Assembly (NCBI RefSeq): GCF_035918235.1
Contig: NZ_CP109485.1
Span: 2,108,001-2,172,000 of the forward strand
Reading direction: 5' to 3'
DNA length: 64,000 nucleotides
Source: Streptomyces sp. NBC_01445
GTDB taxonomy: Bacteria; Actinomycetota; Actinomycetes; Streptomycetales; Streptomycetaceae
Position 1 is the stretch's first letter. Each line of letters opens with the position of its first letter. The notes beneath the pieces are model-generated. The model saw only the letters and a program-made list of their open reading frames with translations, did not search any database and was not told the origin of the DNA. This document shows positions 24,699 through 33,246 of this stretch, in pieces. The position numbers were made by a program, and so were the translations under genes.

Positions 24699-26057
24699 AT
24701 GACGTCCACCCACCCCGGAACCCGGCACGCCGCCACCGGTCCTGACGCCCCCCAGGAAACCGCTCCCCGGCCCCGCGTCGGCCGCGTCCGCTTCGCCGTC
24801 CTCGGTCTGCTCTTCGTCGGCATCACCATCAACTACGTCGACCGGGCCACACTCAGCGTGGCGCTGCCGCACATCAGCGAGGACTTCCACATCTCCTCGA
24901 CCATGTCCGGCCTGATCATGTCGGCCTTCTTCTGGACCTACGCGTTCGGCCAGATGCCGGGCGGCTGGCTCGCCGACCGCGTCGGGCCCCGCGTCTCCCT
25001 CTTCTTCGCGAGCCTGTGGTGGGGTGTGGCGACGGCGCTGATGGGAATCGCCCGCGGCACCGGCTCGCTCGTTGCTCTGCGCATGGTCCTCGGCCTCGGC
25101 GAGGCTCCTTCGTTCCCGTCCAGCGCCAAGGTCGTCGCGAAGTGGTTCCCGAAGGGCGAACGCAGCTTCGCCTCGGCAACGTTCAACAACGGCAACGCCG
25201 TCGGAGGCGCCCTCTCCATCCCTCTCGTCGCCCTGATCGTCGCCGGTATCGGCTGGCGGGCCGCGTTCTTCGTGGCCGGCGCGCTCGGTGTCCTGTGGGC
25301 GCTCGGCTGGTGGCTGTACTACCGCGACCCGGAGCGCCACGGACGGCTGAAGAAGCCGGAGTTCGACTACATCAAGGCCGGCCAGGACGCGGCCGACGCC
25401 CCCGAGCAGACCACGATCCGCTGGCGCGACCTGTTCCGCTTCCGCGTGATGTGGGCGATGATGCTCGGCTTCTTCTGCGTCAACTTCGTCGCCTACTTCT
25501 TCATCACCTGGTTCCCGTCGTACCTCGTGGAGACGTACCACCTGTCGACGCTCAAGTTCGGTTTCCTCGGCATGGTTCCAGGCCTGTCCTCGATGGTCGG
25601 TGGCTGGTGCGGCGGCCTTGTCTCCGACTGGCTGGTGCGGCGCGGCACCCCGGTCACCAAGGCCCGCAAGATCTGCCTCGTGGGCGGTCTGCTCGGCACC
25701 TCGGTCATCGCGCTCGCGGTCATCTCGCCGAGCGTCGGCATGGCATTGACCGCACTGTCCGTCTCGTACTTCTGCTCCACCTTCGCCGCGGCCAGCGTGT
25801 GGTCACTGCCCGGCGACGTGGCCCCGACCCCCGGCCACGTCGGCTCGATCGCGGGCATCCAGAACACGGCGGGCAACATCGCCGGCATCGTCTCCCCGCT
25901 GCTGCTCGGCGTGCTGATGGGTACCAACGGCTCCTTCACCGTGCCCCTCATGACGGCCGGCTGCGTGGCGCTGATCGGCGCGGCGACGTACGCGTTCCTG
26001 CTGCCGAAGGTGCAGCCACTGCGGCTGGACACGTCCCGGTCGGACTCGATGGCATAG
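24699..26057 (+). CDS. MFS transporter, anion:cation symporter family (second copy in cassette)
   Basis: A 452-residue twelve-span permease. INYVDRATLSVALPHISEDF and GQMPGGWLADRVGPR are the ACS-family signatures also seen in the permease at 19619, so the two are paralogues with probably related organic-anion substrates. The gene follows the hydroxyacid dehydrogenase and precedes the GntR regulator. A shallow cytoplasmic loop (YRDPERHGRLKKPEFDYIKAG) lies in the middle. Confidence 0.88.
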   Translation: MTSTHPGTRHAATGPDAPQETAPRPRVGRVRFAVLGLLFVGITINYVDRATLSVALPHISEDFHISSTMSGLIMSAFFWTYAFGQMPGGWLADRVGPRVSLFFASLWWGVATALMGIARGTGSLVALRMVLGLGEAPSFPSSAKVVAKWFPKGERSFASATFNNGNAVGGALSIPLVALIVAGIGWRAAFFVAGALGVLWALGWWLYYRDPERHGRLKKPEFDYIKAGQDAADAPEQTTIRWRDLFRFRVMWAMMLGFFCVNFVAYFFITWFPSYLVETYHLSTLKFGFLGMVPGLSSMVGGWCGGLVSDWLVRRGTPVTKARKICLVGGLLGTSVIALAVISPSVGMALTALSVSYFCSTFAAASVWSLPGDVAPTPGHVGSIAGIQNTAGNIAGIVSPLLLGVLMGTNGSFTVPLMTAGCVALIGAATYAFLLPKVQPLRLDTSRSDSMA

Positions 26058-26064
26058 TGGGTTT

Positions 26065-26081
26065 CCGTCAACCGTTGACGG
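26065..26081. promoter_or_regulatory. Probable GntR operator (autoregulatory)
   Basis: CCGTCAACCGTTGACGG is a 17-bp palindrome broken only at its centre, 8 bp after the permease stop and 56 bp before the GntR start. It shares GTCAAC...GTTGAC with the perfect palindrome at 23546-23565. It would allow the regulator to repress its own gene. Confidence 0.7.
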
Positions 26082-26136
26082 TGTGACGGCACATGGGTGG
26101 ACACCGTGCGCAGGCGCGGGGCAAGGAGGATCAGGC

Positions 26137-26811
26137 GTGGACCGGCTGGCAGTGGATCAGGTACGGCAGCTGCCGCTGGGCGAACGCGTGGCCGGCCAGT
26201 TGCGGGAACGGATCGTCAAAGGCGAACTCGAACCGGGCACACACCTGGTGGAGGGCGCTCTGGCCGACAGCTTCGACGTCAGCCGCGGCCCCATCCGTGA
26301 CGCGTTGCGCATCCTCGAGTCCGAGGGTCTGGTGGAGTCCCGTCGACGTGGGGTGTTCGTGACCGGGCTCGACGAGGACGACATCGACGAGCTGTTCACG
26401 CTCCGCGAGTCCATGGAGCGGCTCGCGCTGACCCGTGCGATGGAGCGTGCCGACGGGCCCAGGGCGGCCGACCTCCTCGAAGCGCAGGTCGCGGTCATGG
26501 TGGAGGCGGCGGACAAGAAAGACCCCGCCGCCTTCGCGGAGGCCGACCTGCGGTTCCACACCTTGTTCTACGAACTCGCCCAGCACCGGCGCCTTTCGGC
26601 GGCGTGGGAGCAGCACCGGCCGGTGTTCACGGTCCTCCTGGACGTCACCAACACCCAGGACCGCGACCTGCGCCCGTCCGTCGAGTCCCATGCCGACCTG
26701 GTCCGCGCGTTCCGCTCAGGCGACGTGGAGCAGGCGGTCTCGCTGCTGAGCGAGCACATCCTGAGCGCCGGCAACCGGCTGAGGAACGCTGCGGGCCGCT
26801 CCGTGAGGTGA
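26137..26811 (+). CDS. GntR-family regulator, FadR subfamily (FCD domain)
   Basis: A 224-residue repressor. The N-terminal winged HTH contains ERVAGQLRERIVKGELEPG and DSFDVSRGPIRDALRILESEG. The C-terminal all-helical FCD ligand domain has ELFTLRESMERLALTRAME, FAEADLRFHTLFYELAQ and the late His in LLSEHIL; these supply the metal or carboxylate ligands typical of sugar-acid-sensing members. GTG 26137 is preceded by AAGGAGG with 7-base spacing, better than any upstream start. Two matching palindromes mark its likely targets: its own promoter and the divergent aldolase/dehydrogenase promoter. Confidence 0.9.
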   Translation: MDRLAVDQVRQLPLGERVAGQLRERIVKGELEPGTHLVEGALADSFDVSRGPIRDALRILESEGLVESRRRGVFVTGLDEDDIDELFTLRESMERLALTRAMERADGPRAADLLEAQVAVMVEAADKKDPAAFAEADLRFHTLFYELAQHRRLSAAWEQHRPVFTVLLDVTNTQDRDLRPSVESHADLVRAFRSGDVEQAVSLLSEHILSAGNRLRNAAGRSVR

Positions 26812-26959
26812 TCGGCAGGACCGCCCCGATTGCCGCGCCCATCAGCAACCGCGCCAGAGCTGCGGGTGCCGACAAATCACCCTGTCGGTGCCCGAAACTC
26901 GGCCACCGCTGCTGACCTGGGCCCTGTGGTCGAGACCAGGCAGGGCGAGATCCTGAGGT
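26812..26959. other. Spacer after the GntR gene, no feature seen
   Basis: This short spacer has no plausible coding frame, hairpin or promoter-like element that I can support. It leads into decayed transposase sequence. Confidence 0.5.
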
Positions 26960-27505
<546 letters not shown>

Positions 27506-27599
27506 GCGCTTCGGGCGTCCCCGAATCGGGTCCGGGACGGAGACCCGCTGTCGGCCCCACGGGGGCTAACAACTGCTGCGGGATGCATAGTCGGATCTC

Positions 27600-27776
27600 A
27601 ACGAACGTCTTCTTTCTCTGACGCTTGGGGTGCTCGTCCCGCCAGGCATCCAGGGCTTTTGCCTCCCATAGTAGGGAACGTCCGATCTTCTTAGGCTTGG
27701 GAAAGTCCGGGCTTTGGCGGTGGAGGTTGTAGAGGGTGCGCCAGGCGATTTCCAGCCGCTCGCAGGCTTCACCGCT
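27600..27776 (-). pseudogene. AlpA/excisionase-like HTH remnant, truncated at its N-terminus
   Basis: One minus-strand frame reads SGEACERLEIAWRTLYNLHR, SPDFPKPKKIGRSLLW and EAKALDAWRDEHPKR, the pattern of small helix-turn-helix proteins of the AlpA/excisionase type. There is no start codon: a stop precedes the domain at about 27780, close to the probable left edge of the TnpB element, so the gene seems cut by that insertion. Codon use (CTA, AAA, TTA, GCA) is far more AT-rich than neighbouring genes, suggesting origin from a different replicon. Confidence 0.5.
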
Positions 27777-27813
27777 GGTGGTAGTGCATAGTCAATGACT
27801 GGCTGGTGAGGGG

Positions 27814-29295
27814 GTGTTCAGGGTGAAGAAGTTCCAGCCGCAGCCGGGGTTTGTGGTGCAGGCGTTCCGTTTCGCCCTGGACCCGAATGCGACTCAGGAA
27901 TCCGCGCTGCGGTCGCACTGCGGGGCTGCTCGGGTCGCGTACAACTGGGCTGTCGGCTGGGTGATGGCCTCGTGGTGGCAGCGGAAGGCGGAAGCCTCGT
28001 ACTCGGTCGCCGAGGAGGAGCTGACGCCGTGGCGGCCGTGGTCGCTGCCCGCGCTGCGTAAGGAGTTCAACCAGGTCAAGCGCACCGATCCGCGCTATGT
28101 CGACTGGTGGCACGAGAACTCCAAGGAGGCGTACAGCACTGGCCTGGCCAACGCGGCTGCCGCGTTCGACAACTATACGAAGTCGAAGAACGGCCGCCGT
28201 AAGGGCGCCCGCATGGGTACGCCACGTTTCAAGTCCAAGCGCAAGGCCCGTCTTGCGTGCCGGTTCACCACCGGTAGCATCCGCGTGGCCGACGACCGTC
28301 ATGTGACGCTGCCGGTGCTGGGAACCATCCGCACCCATGAGTCCACCGTCAAGCTTCTGGCCCGCGTGCAGGCCGGTATGGCACGCATCCTGTCCGCGAC
28401 GGTGCGGCATGAGCGGGGCCGCTGGTTCGTGTCCTTCCAGATGGAGGTCAAGCGGGAGATCACCCGCGTGGCCCGTCCTGGTGTCGCCGTCGGTATCGAC
28501 CTCGGGGTGAAGGTGCTCGCGGTGATGGCCGACAGTGCCGGGGAGATCGGTTACGTCGACAACCCCAAGCACTACGAGGGCGAACAAAAGCGGCTGCGGC
28601 GTCTGTCCCGTCGTGTGGCGCGCCGCCAGGGGCCGGCCGTGCACGACCCCGCGACCGGCAAGACCATCCGCCGGGAACCGTCGAAACGATGGGTCAAGGC
28701 GAACGCCGAACGCAACCGCGTGCACCACCGCGTGGCGAACCTCCGCGAAGACGCCCTGCACAAGCTCACCACCGCCGTGCGTGCCGAGTACGGCACCGTC
28801 GTGGTCGAAGACCTCAACGTCGCCGGGATGCTCCGCAACCGCCGTCTGGCACGGAAGATCGCCGATGCCGGATTCGGAGAGATCCGCCGTCAGCTCACCT
28901 ACAAAGGCCGGCGCAACGCCTGCCCCACGGTCGTCGCCTCGCGCTGGTACCCGTCCTCGAAAACCTGCTCGTCGTGCAAGACAGTGAAAGCCAAACTGCC
29001 CCTGCACGTGCGAGTGTTCTCCTGCGACGCGTGCGGCCTGGTCATCGACCGGGACGAGAACGCCGCCCGCAACCTCGCCGACCTCGCATCGGCCGGCACA
29101 ACCGGTACCGGAGTGGCCGGAGACCGGGGCACGCCCAGCGTGCCGAAACCGCGTGGAGCCGACCAGAAGACCCGCGTCAGCCGGGCCGGCCGCAAAGCTG
29201 ACCCGGTGCGGGCAGGTGGCGCAAAACCGCCCCACAGGCGGAAGGAACCGCGAGACCTTCAACAGGACACCACCGCCCAGCTCGGGCTGTGGTGA
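27814..29295 (+). CDS. tnpB: TnpB, RNA-guided nuclease of an IS200/IS605-type element (orphan, no tnpA)
   Basis: A 493-residue OrfB/TnpB protein. The RuvC Asp is in GIDLGVKVLAVMAD (about residue 229), the Glu in TVVVEDLNVAGM (about 333) and the last Asp in DRDENAARNLADL (about 412). The zinc ribbon is CSSCKTVKAKLP...CDACG. All catalytic residues are present. TnpB proteins are guided by an RNA derived from the 3' end of the gene and right end of the element. The C-terminal 65 residues after the nuclease are basic and low-complexity, which fits that region also encoding guide RNA. A GTG at 27823 is an alternative start. No TnpA gene lies beside it, so it can only move by a transposase acting in trans. 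Confidence 0.9.
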   Translation: MFRVKKFQPQPGFVVQAFRFALDPNATQESALRSHCGAARVAYNWAVGWVMASWWQRKAEASYSVAEEELTPWRPWSLPALRKEFNQVKRTDPRYVDWWHENSKEAYSTGLANAAAAFDNYTKSKNGRRKGARMGTPRFKSKRKARLACRFTTGSIRVADDRHVTLPVLGTIRTHESTVKLLARVQAGMARILSATVRHERGRWFVSFQMEVKREITRVARPGVAVGIDLGVKVLAVMADSAGEIGYVDNPKHYEGEQKRLRRLSRRVARRQGPAVHDPATGKTIRREPSKRWVKANAERNRVHHRVANLREDALHKLTTAVRAEYGTVVVEDLNVAGMLRNRRLARKIADAGFGEIRRQLTYKGRRNACPTVVASRWYPSSKTCSSCKTVKAKLPLHVRVFSCDACGLVIDRDENAARNLADLASAGTTGTGVAGDRGTPSVPKPRGADQKTRVSRAGRKADPVRAGGAKPPHRRKEPRDLQQDTTAQLGLW

Positions 29296-29372
29296 CACCG
29301 TTAAGGACCATCTGTGCGTAAACGCATGGATTGCTGAGATCTCACTATGACCTCAGCAACGGTCACACGGGC

Positions 29373-30464
29373 TCAGACCTGCGGCAGGGAGAAGGGGACG
29401 TGCCCGGTGGCGCGGCCGGTGACGTCGAGGAGCCGGCCCATGCGTTTACGTGAATGGAGGAACACGGTGCGGTCGCTGACCTTCAAGTTCGGGAAGCGTT
29501 CCGCCAGTTGTGCTTCGAAGGGGTCGATGGCGTGCAGGCCGCGGAGCCAGACCATCACGAGCAGGTTGTCGGAGCCGCTGACGGACACGGCCAGGCGGAC
29601 TTCCTCCATCCGGGCCAGCGCGTTCCCCGTGCCTTCGATGTGGGTGTGAGGGACCGATGTGCGGTAGAGCACGACAGTGGATAGCCCGGCGAGGGGGTGG
29701 GCCAGGTCGCAGCGAAAGTTGATGTCTCTGTCGCGGATCATGCGCTGAAGCCGACGCCGGGCGGTGTGTTCGCTGATGCCTGCCGCGGCTCCGAGGTCGG
29801 TGTAGCCGAGGCGTCCGTCGCGGCCGAGGGCTTCCAGTATGGCGCGGTTGCCGGGCTGCGGCCGGTGGTGCATGTGGGCGCTGTACACGGTCCGGCGAGA
29901 GGTGCGCGGAGTGGAGAGTTCCGCGTGGCCGGCGGGCTCCATGGCCCGCATCCGCCAGTCGCCGCCCTCGCTGTACAGCGTGATCCCGAGGCGGGTTCGG
30001 GTGGACCGTACGCCGTCCAGACCACCGATCAGGCCGTGGACCGAGCGGCCGAGGGCGGGCAGGTCGGCGGCGGCTACGGACGCCAGGAGATCGAAGTCGC
30101 CCGTAGCCTCGTCGACGCTGAAGACCCAGGGCATGCCGGCCAGGGCGATGCTGACCGTTTCGAGCGCCCGCGGCCGGCACCGCACCTCGACGTAGGCGAC
30201 GGTGGCCGACTTTGCCGCGTCGTACGCGGTGACCCAGGCCATGCCGTTCGCGCGCAGTCGCTCCCAGCGGCGAGCCGCTGTGGTCGCGTCGACGCCTAGT
30301 GCTCGGCCTATCCGGGACCACGGCGCCCTGGGAGCGGCCTGCAAAGCGTCGACGAGAGCCAGGTCCAGTTCGGAGAAGCGCACGTCCGCGCCCGCGTCGC
30401 GGAAATCGGGTGCTGCCGCTCTTCTCAGGATGCTTTCCTGCAATTCTCCAGGGACTTCGGTCAC
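29373..30464 (-). CDS. Lrp/AsnC-family regulator with two tandem HTH-RAM modules
   Basis: A 363-residue protein with two Lrp units. The first HTH is at about residues 30-75 (SELDLALVDALQAAPRAPWS, ALGVDATTAARRWERLR) and is followed by an effector domain with VFSVDEATGDFDLLASV. The second HTH is at about 205-250 (NRAILEALGRDGRLGYTDL, GISEHTARRRLQRM), followed by AVSVSGSDNLLVMVWL. Dual-domain Lrp proteins are common in actinomycetes. It diverges from an MFS permease 65 bp away that heads an amidohydrolase operon, so it probably senses an amino acid or amide released by those enzymes. Confidence 0.87.
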   Translation of the reverse strand: MTEVPGELQESILRRAAAPDFRDAGADVRFSELDLALVDALQAAPRAPWSRIGRALGVDATTAARRWERLRANGMAWVTAYDAAKSATVAYVEVRCRPRALETVSIALAGMPWVFSVDEATGDFDLLASVAAADLPALGRSVHGLIGGLDGVRSTRTRLGITLYSEGGDWRMRAMEPAGHAELSTPRTSRRTVYSAHMHHRPQPGNRAILEALGRDGRLGYTDLGAAAGISEHTARRRLQRMIRDRDINFRCDLAHPLAGLSTVVLYRTSVPHTHIEGTGNALARMEEVRLAVSVSGSDNLLVMVWLRGLHAIDPFEAQLAERFPNLKVSDRTVFLHSRKRMGRLLDVTGRATGHVPFSLPQV

Positions 30465-30529
30465 AGACCGGATCGTAGGGGCACTTCCGGCCGATGCCCA
30501 GCGTCGGCCTCGGCGATGAGGAGTGCCGC

Positions 30530-31780
30530 GTGTCTGCTGCGTCCCCGCAGTCCGCCCGGAGAACCGTCCGGATCACGATCGTCCTGCTGTTCACGGCCTG
30601 GCTGGTCGACTACGCCGACCGGCTCGTCATCAACCTGATCCTGCCTTCCGTCGGTGCCGAGTTCGACCTGAGCCGCGGGCAACAGGGCCTGATCGTCTCC
30701 GTGTTCTTCCTCGCCTATGCCCTGTGCCAGATACCCGGCGGGATGCTCACCGACCGCTACGGCGCGCAGCGGATCACGCTCTGGGCCCTGCTGGCGTGGT
30801 CCGTGTTCACCGCGCTGACCGGCTTCGCCTGGTCGTTCGCTGTTCTGCTCGTCATGCGGTTCGCGTTCGGCGCCGCCGAAGGCATCTTCCCGCCGGCCTC
30901 GATGAAGGTCCTCGTCGAGCGGACCACGCCGGAGGAACGGATGGGCGCCAACGGCCTGATCATGAGCTCCAACGCCCTGGCCGGTGTGCTCGTCCCGATC
31001 GTCGTCGCTCCCCTGGTCGCGGCCTTCGGCTGGCGCTCGGCGTTCTTCTCGACGGCGGCGCTCGGTGTCTTCGTTCTGGTCGCGATACGGATGTGGCTCC
31101 CTGCCCCGTTGGCGCGTACCGAGCCGGAGGCCAGCACCGCGGGGCGGCGCGCGGGCGGCGTTCTGCGGATGGGCGTGATCTGGCGCTTCAGCGCCATGAT
31201 GTTCGGCTATAGCGTGATCGTCTGGGGCCTCAACACCTGGGTCCCGTCGTATGTCAGTGAGGAGTACGGGGTCCCGCTGGCCTCGGTCGGAGCCCTCGTG
31301 GCGATTCCGGCCCTCGCCGCGGCCGGCGCGATCGTCGTCGGCGGCCGGCTCTCGGACCGGTTCGGTGGCCATCACCGGAAGGTGATCGTGCCCGGCATGA
31401 CGGTGACGGCCGCCGCGTTGCTCCTCATGACCCTCGCGACCTCGCTCACCGGCTTCGTCGTCTTCGCCACGCTCGCCTCGGTCGCCGCCTCCCTCTGCTA
31501 CATGCCGATCTTCGCCGTCCCGCTGGGCGGACTGGCGGCCGAGGACGTCGGCGTGGGCAGCGCGGTGATCATCCTCGGCGGCCAGGTCGCCGGCATGGCC
31601 GCCCCGCCCGTCATCGGCGCGCTCGCCGACGCCTTCTCGTTCCGGGTCGCCTTCGCCTTCCTGATACTCGGCGCCGCCATCGCCACCGTGATGGCTCTCC
31701 TGACCCCGCAGGACGCCGCCTCCTTCCGGACCGCCGCCGGCGCGTCCGAACTGCCCGCGCCCGCAAAGGAGCACTCATGA
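30530..31780 (+). CDS. MFS transporter
   Basis: A 416-residue twelve-span permease with VDYADRLVINLILPSVGAEF and GGMLTDRYGAQRI, again of the ACS-like group that carries organic anions. GTG 30530 is chosen because GAGGAG lies 6 bases before it; an ATG twelve codons earlier is weaker. Its stop overlaps the start of the M20 amidohydrolase by four bases (ATGA), indicating translational coupling and hence uptake of the amidohydrolase substrate or a relative. Confidence 0.87.
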   Translation: MSAASPQSARRTVRITIVLLFTAWLVDYADRLVINLILPSVGAEFDLSRGQQGLIVSVFFLAYALCQIPGGMLTDRYGAQRITLWALLAWSVFTALTGFAWSFAVLLVMRFAFGAAEGIFPPASMKVLVERTTPEERMGANGLIMSSNALAGVLVPIVVAPLVAAFGWRSAFFSTAALGVFVLVAIRMWLPAPLARTEPEASTAGRRAGGVLRMGVIWRFSAMMFGYSVIVWGLNTWVPSYVSEEYGVPLASVGALVAIPALAAAGAIVVGGRLSDRFGGHHRKVIVPGMTVTAAALLLMTLATSLTGFVVFATLASVAASLCYMPIFAVPLGGLAAEDVGVGSAVIILGGQVAGMAAPPVIGALADAFSFRVAFAFLILGAAIATVMALLTPQDAASFRTAAGASELPAPAKEHS

Positions 31781-33084
31781 CCGCCACCTCTGTCGCAAGC
31801 CTGCTGTCCGGCTTCCCGGACGAGCTGCCGGGCCTGCTGGCCCTCTACGAGGACCTGCATGCCCACCCTGAGTTGTCCTTCCAGGAGTTCCGTACGGCCG
31901 GCGTCGTCGCCGACCGGCTGCGAGAGCAGGGCTGGAAGGTCACCGAGAGCGTCGGCGGCACGGGCGTCGTCGGGGTGCTGGTCAACGGCGAGGGACCGGT
32001 GGTCCTGCTGCGCGCAGACATGGACGGGCTCCCGGTCAAGGAGCGGACGGGACTGCCGTACGCCTCCCATGAGACCGCCGTCGACGGCGAGGGCAACGAA
32101 GTGCCCGTGATGCACGCCTGCGGCCACGACATGCACGTCACCTGTCTCCTCGGTGCGACCGGCCAACTCGCCGCCGCCCGTGCGCAGTGGCGCGGCACGG
32201 TCGTCGCCGTGTTCCAGCCCGCCGAGGAGATCGGCGGGGCACCGGCCATGATCGAGGACGGTTTCCTGGAACGCTTTCCCCGCGCCGACGTCTGCCTCGG
32301 CCAGCATGTCTCCCCGGCCCCCGTCGGCTTCGTCGGCACCCGCCCCGGGCCGGTGATGGCCGCCTCCGACAGCCTGCGTGTCCGCCTCTTCGGGCGCGGA
32401 GGACACGGGTCCGCGCCCGAGACCACCATCGACCCGATCGTCATGGCTGCCGCGGTCGTCATGCGGTTGCAGACGGTCGTCTCCCGGGAGGTGGGCGCGG
32501 CGCAGACCGCTGTCGTGACCGTCGGCTCGCTCCATGCGGGCACCAAGGAGAACATCATCCCGGACACTGCCGACCTGCGGATCAACGTGCGCTCCACGAC
32601 TCCCTTGGTACGCAACCGGGTTCTGGCGGCCGTCGAACGGATCGTCCGCGCCGAGGCCGCAGCGTCCGGCGCCCCCAAGGACCCCGAGATCACCGGACTC
32701 AACTCCTTCCCCGTCACCGTCAACGACGACCGGGCCACCGGCACCGTGCTCGGCGCGATCGCCGAAGTCCTCGGCGGGGAACGGGTCCTCACCCTGCCCC
32801 AACCCCTCACGGGCAGCGAGGACTTCGGTGTCTTCGGTACGGCCCTCGGTGTCCCCTCGGTCTTCTGGCACTTCGGCGGCGCCGACCCCGCCCTCTTCCA
32901 GGACATCGACCCCGAAGCCCTGCTGACGGACGGTCTGCCGGACGCGATTCCCGCCAACCACTCCCCGCACTTCGCCCCTGTACCCGAGCCCACGATCCGG
33001 ACCGGCGTGACGACCCTGCTCGCTGCGGCCGCCCCGTGGCTGGGCACCGAGGCCGACCACGCCGGGGACCACCAGGAGATGTGA
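31777..33084 (+). CDS. M20-family amidohydrolase (hippurate/N-acyl-amino-acid hydrolase type)
   Basis: A 435-residue di-metal peptidase-like hydrolase. The family motifs are LLRADMDGLPVKE, MHACGHDMHVTCLLG and VFQPAEEIGGAPAMIEDG, with the dimerisation-domain segment LFGRGGHGSAPETTIDP and a late GSEDFGVF that supplies a metal ligand. Members split N-acyl amino acids such as hippurate or indole-3-acetyl-amino acids. It is coupled to the permease upstream and followed by an amidase, forming an amide-utilisation cassette under the divergent Lrp-type regulator. Confidence 0.9.
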   Translation: MTATSVASLLSGFPDELPGLLALYEDLHAHPELSFQEFRTAGVVADRLREQGWKVTESVGGTGVVGVLVNGEGPVVLLRADMDGLPVKERTGLPYASHETAVDGEGNEVPVMHACGHDMHVTCLLGATGQLAAARAQWRGTVVAVFQPAEEIGGAPAMIEDGFLERFPRADVCLGQHVSPAPVGFVGTRPGPVMAASDSLRVRLFGRGGHGSAPETTIDPIVMAAAVVMRLQTVVSREVGAAQTAVVTVGSLHAGTKENIIPDTADLRINVRSTTPLVRNRVLAAVERIVRAEAAASGAPKDPEITGLNSFPVTVNDDRATGTVLGAIAEVLGGERVLTLPQPLTGSEDFGVFGTALGVPSVFWHFGGADPALFQDIDPEALLTDGLPDAIPANHSPHFAPVPEPTIRTGVTTLLAAAAPWLGTEADHAGDHQEM

Positions 33085-33085
33085 C

Positions 33086-33181
33086 GTGCCCCTTGGCCCG
33101 GACATCGCCGCTTTCCTGCGAAGTCCCGCCGCCGAGGCGACGGTCTGGATCAACACAGCCCTCAAACGGCTGATCGGCTGA
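33086..33181 (+). CDS. Possible 31-residue small protein
   Basis: A GTG one base after the amidohydrolase stop opens a 31-codon frame with AGGAG about 9 bases before it. The product (ending ATVWINTALKRLIG) has a hydrophobic/basic C-terminal helix. Position inside the operon and a usable ribosome site support translation, but I recognise no family and the frame could be chance. Confidence 0.3.
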   Translation: MPLGPDIAAFLRSPAAEATVWINTALKRLIG

Positions 33182-33246
33182 CGCCTCGCGGCACCGCCAC
33201 GAGAGCGCCCCCTCCTCACTTCTCCTCATCCGAAAAGGACTTCCGA

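Noticed and set aside
27769..29298. 509-codon minus-strand open frame opposite tnpB
   Set aside because: The plus strand encodes an intact TnpB with RuvC residues; the opposite frame has no motif.
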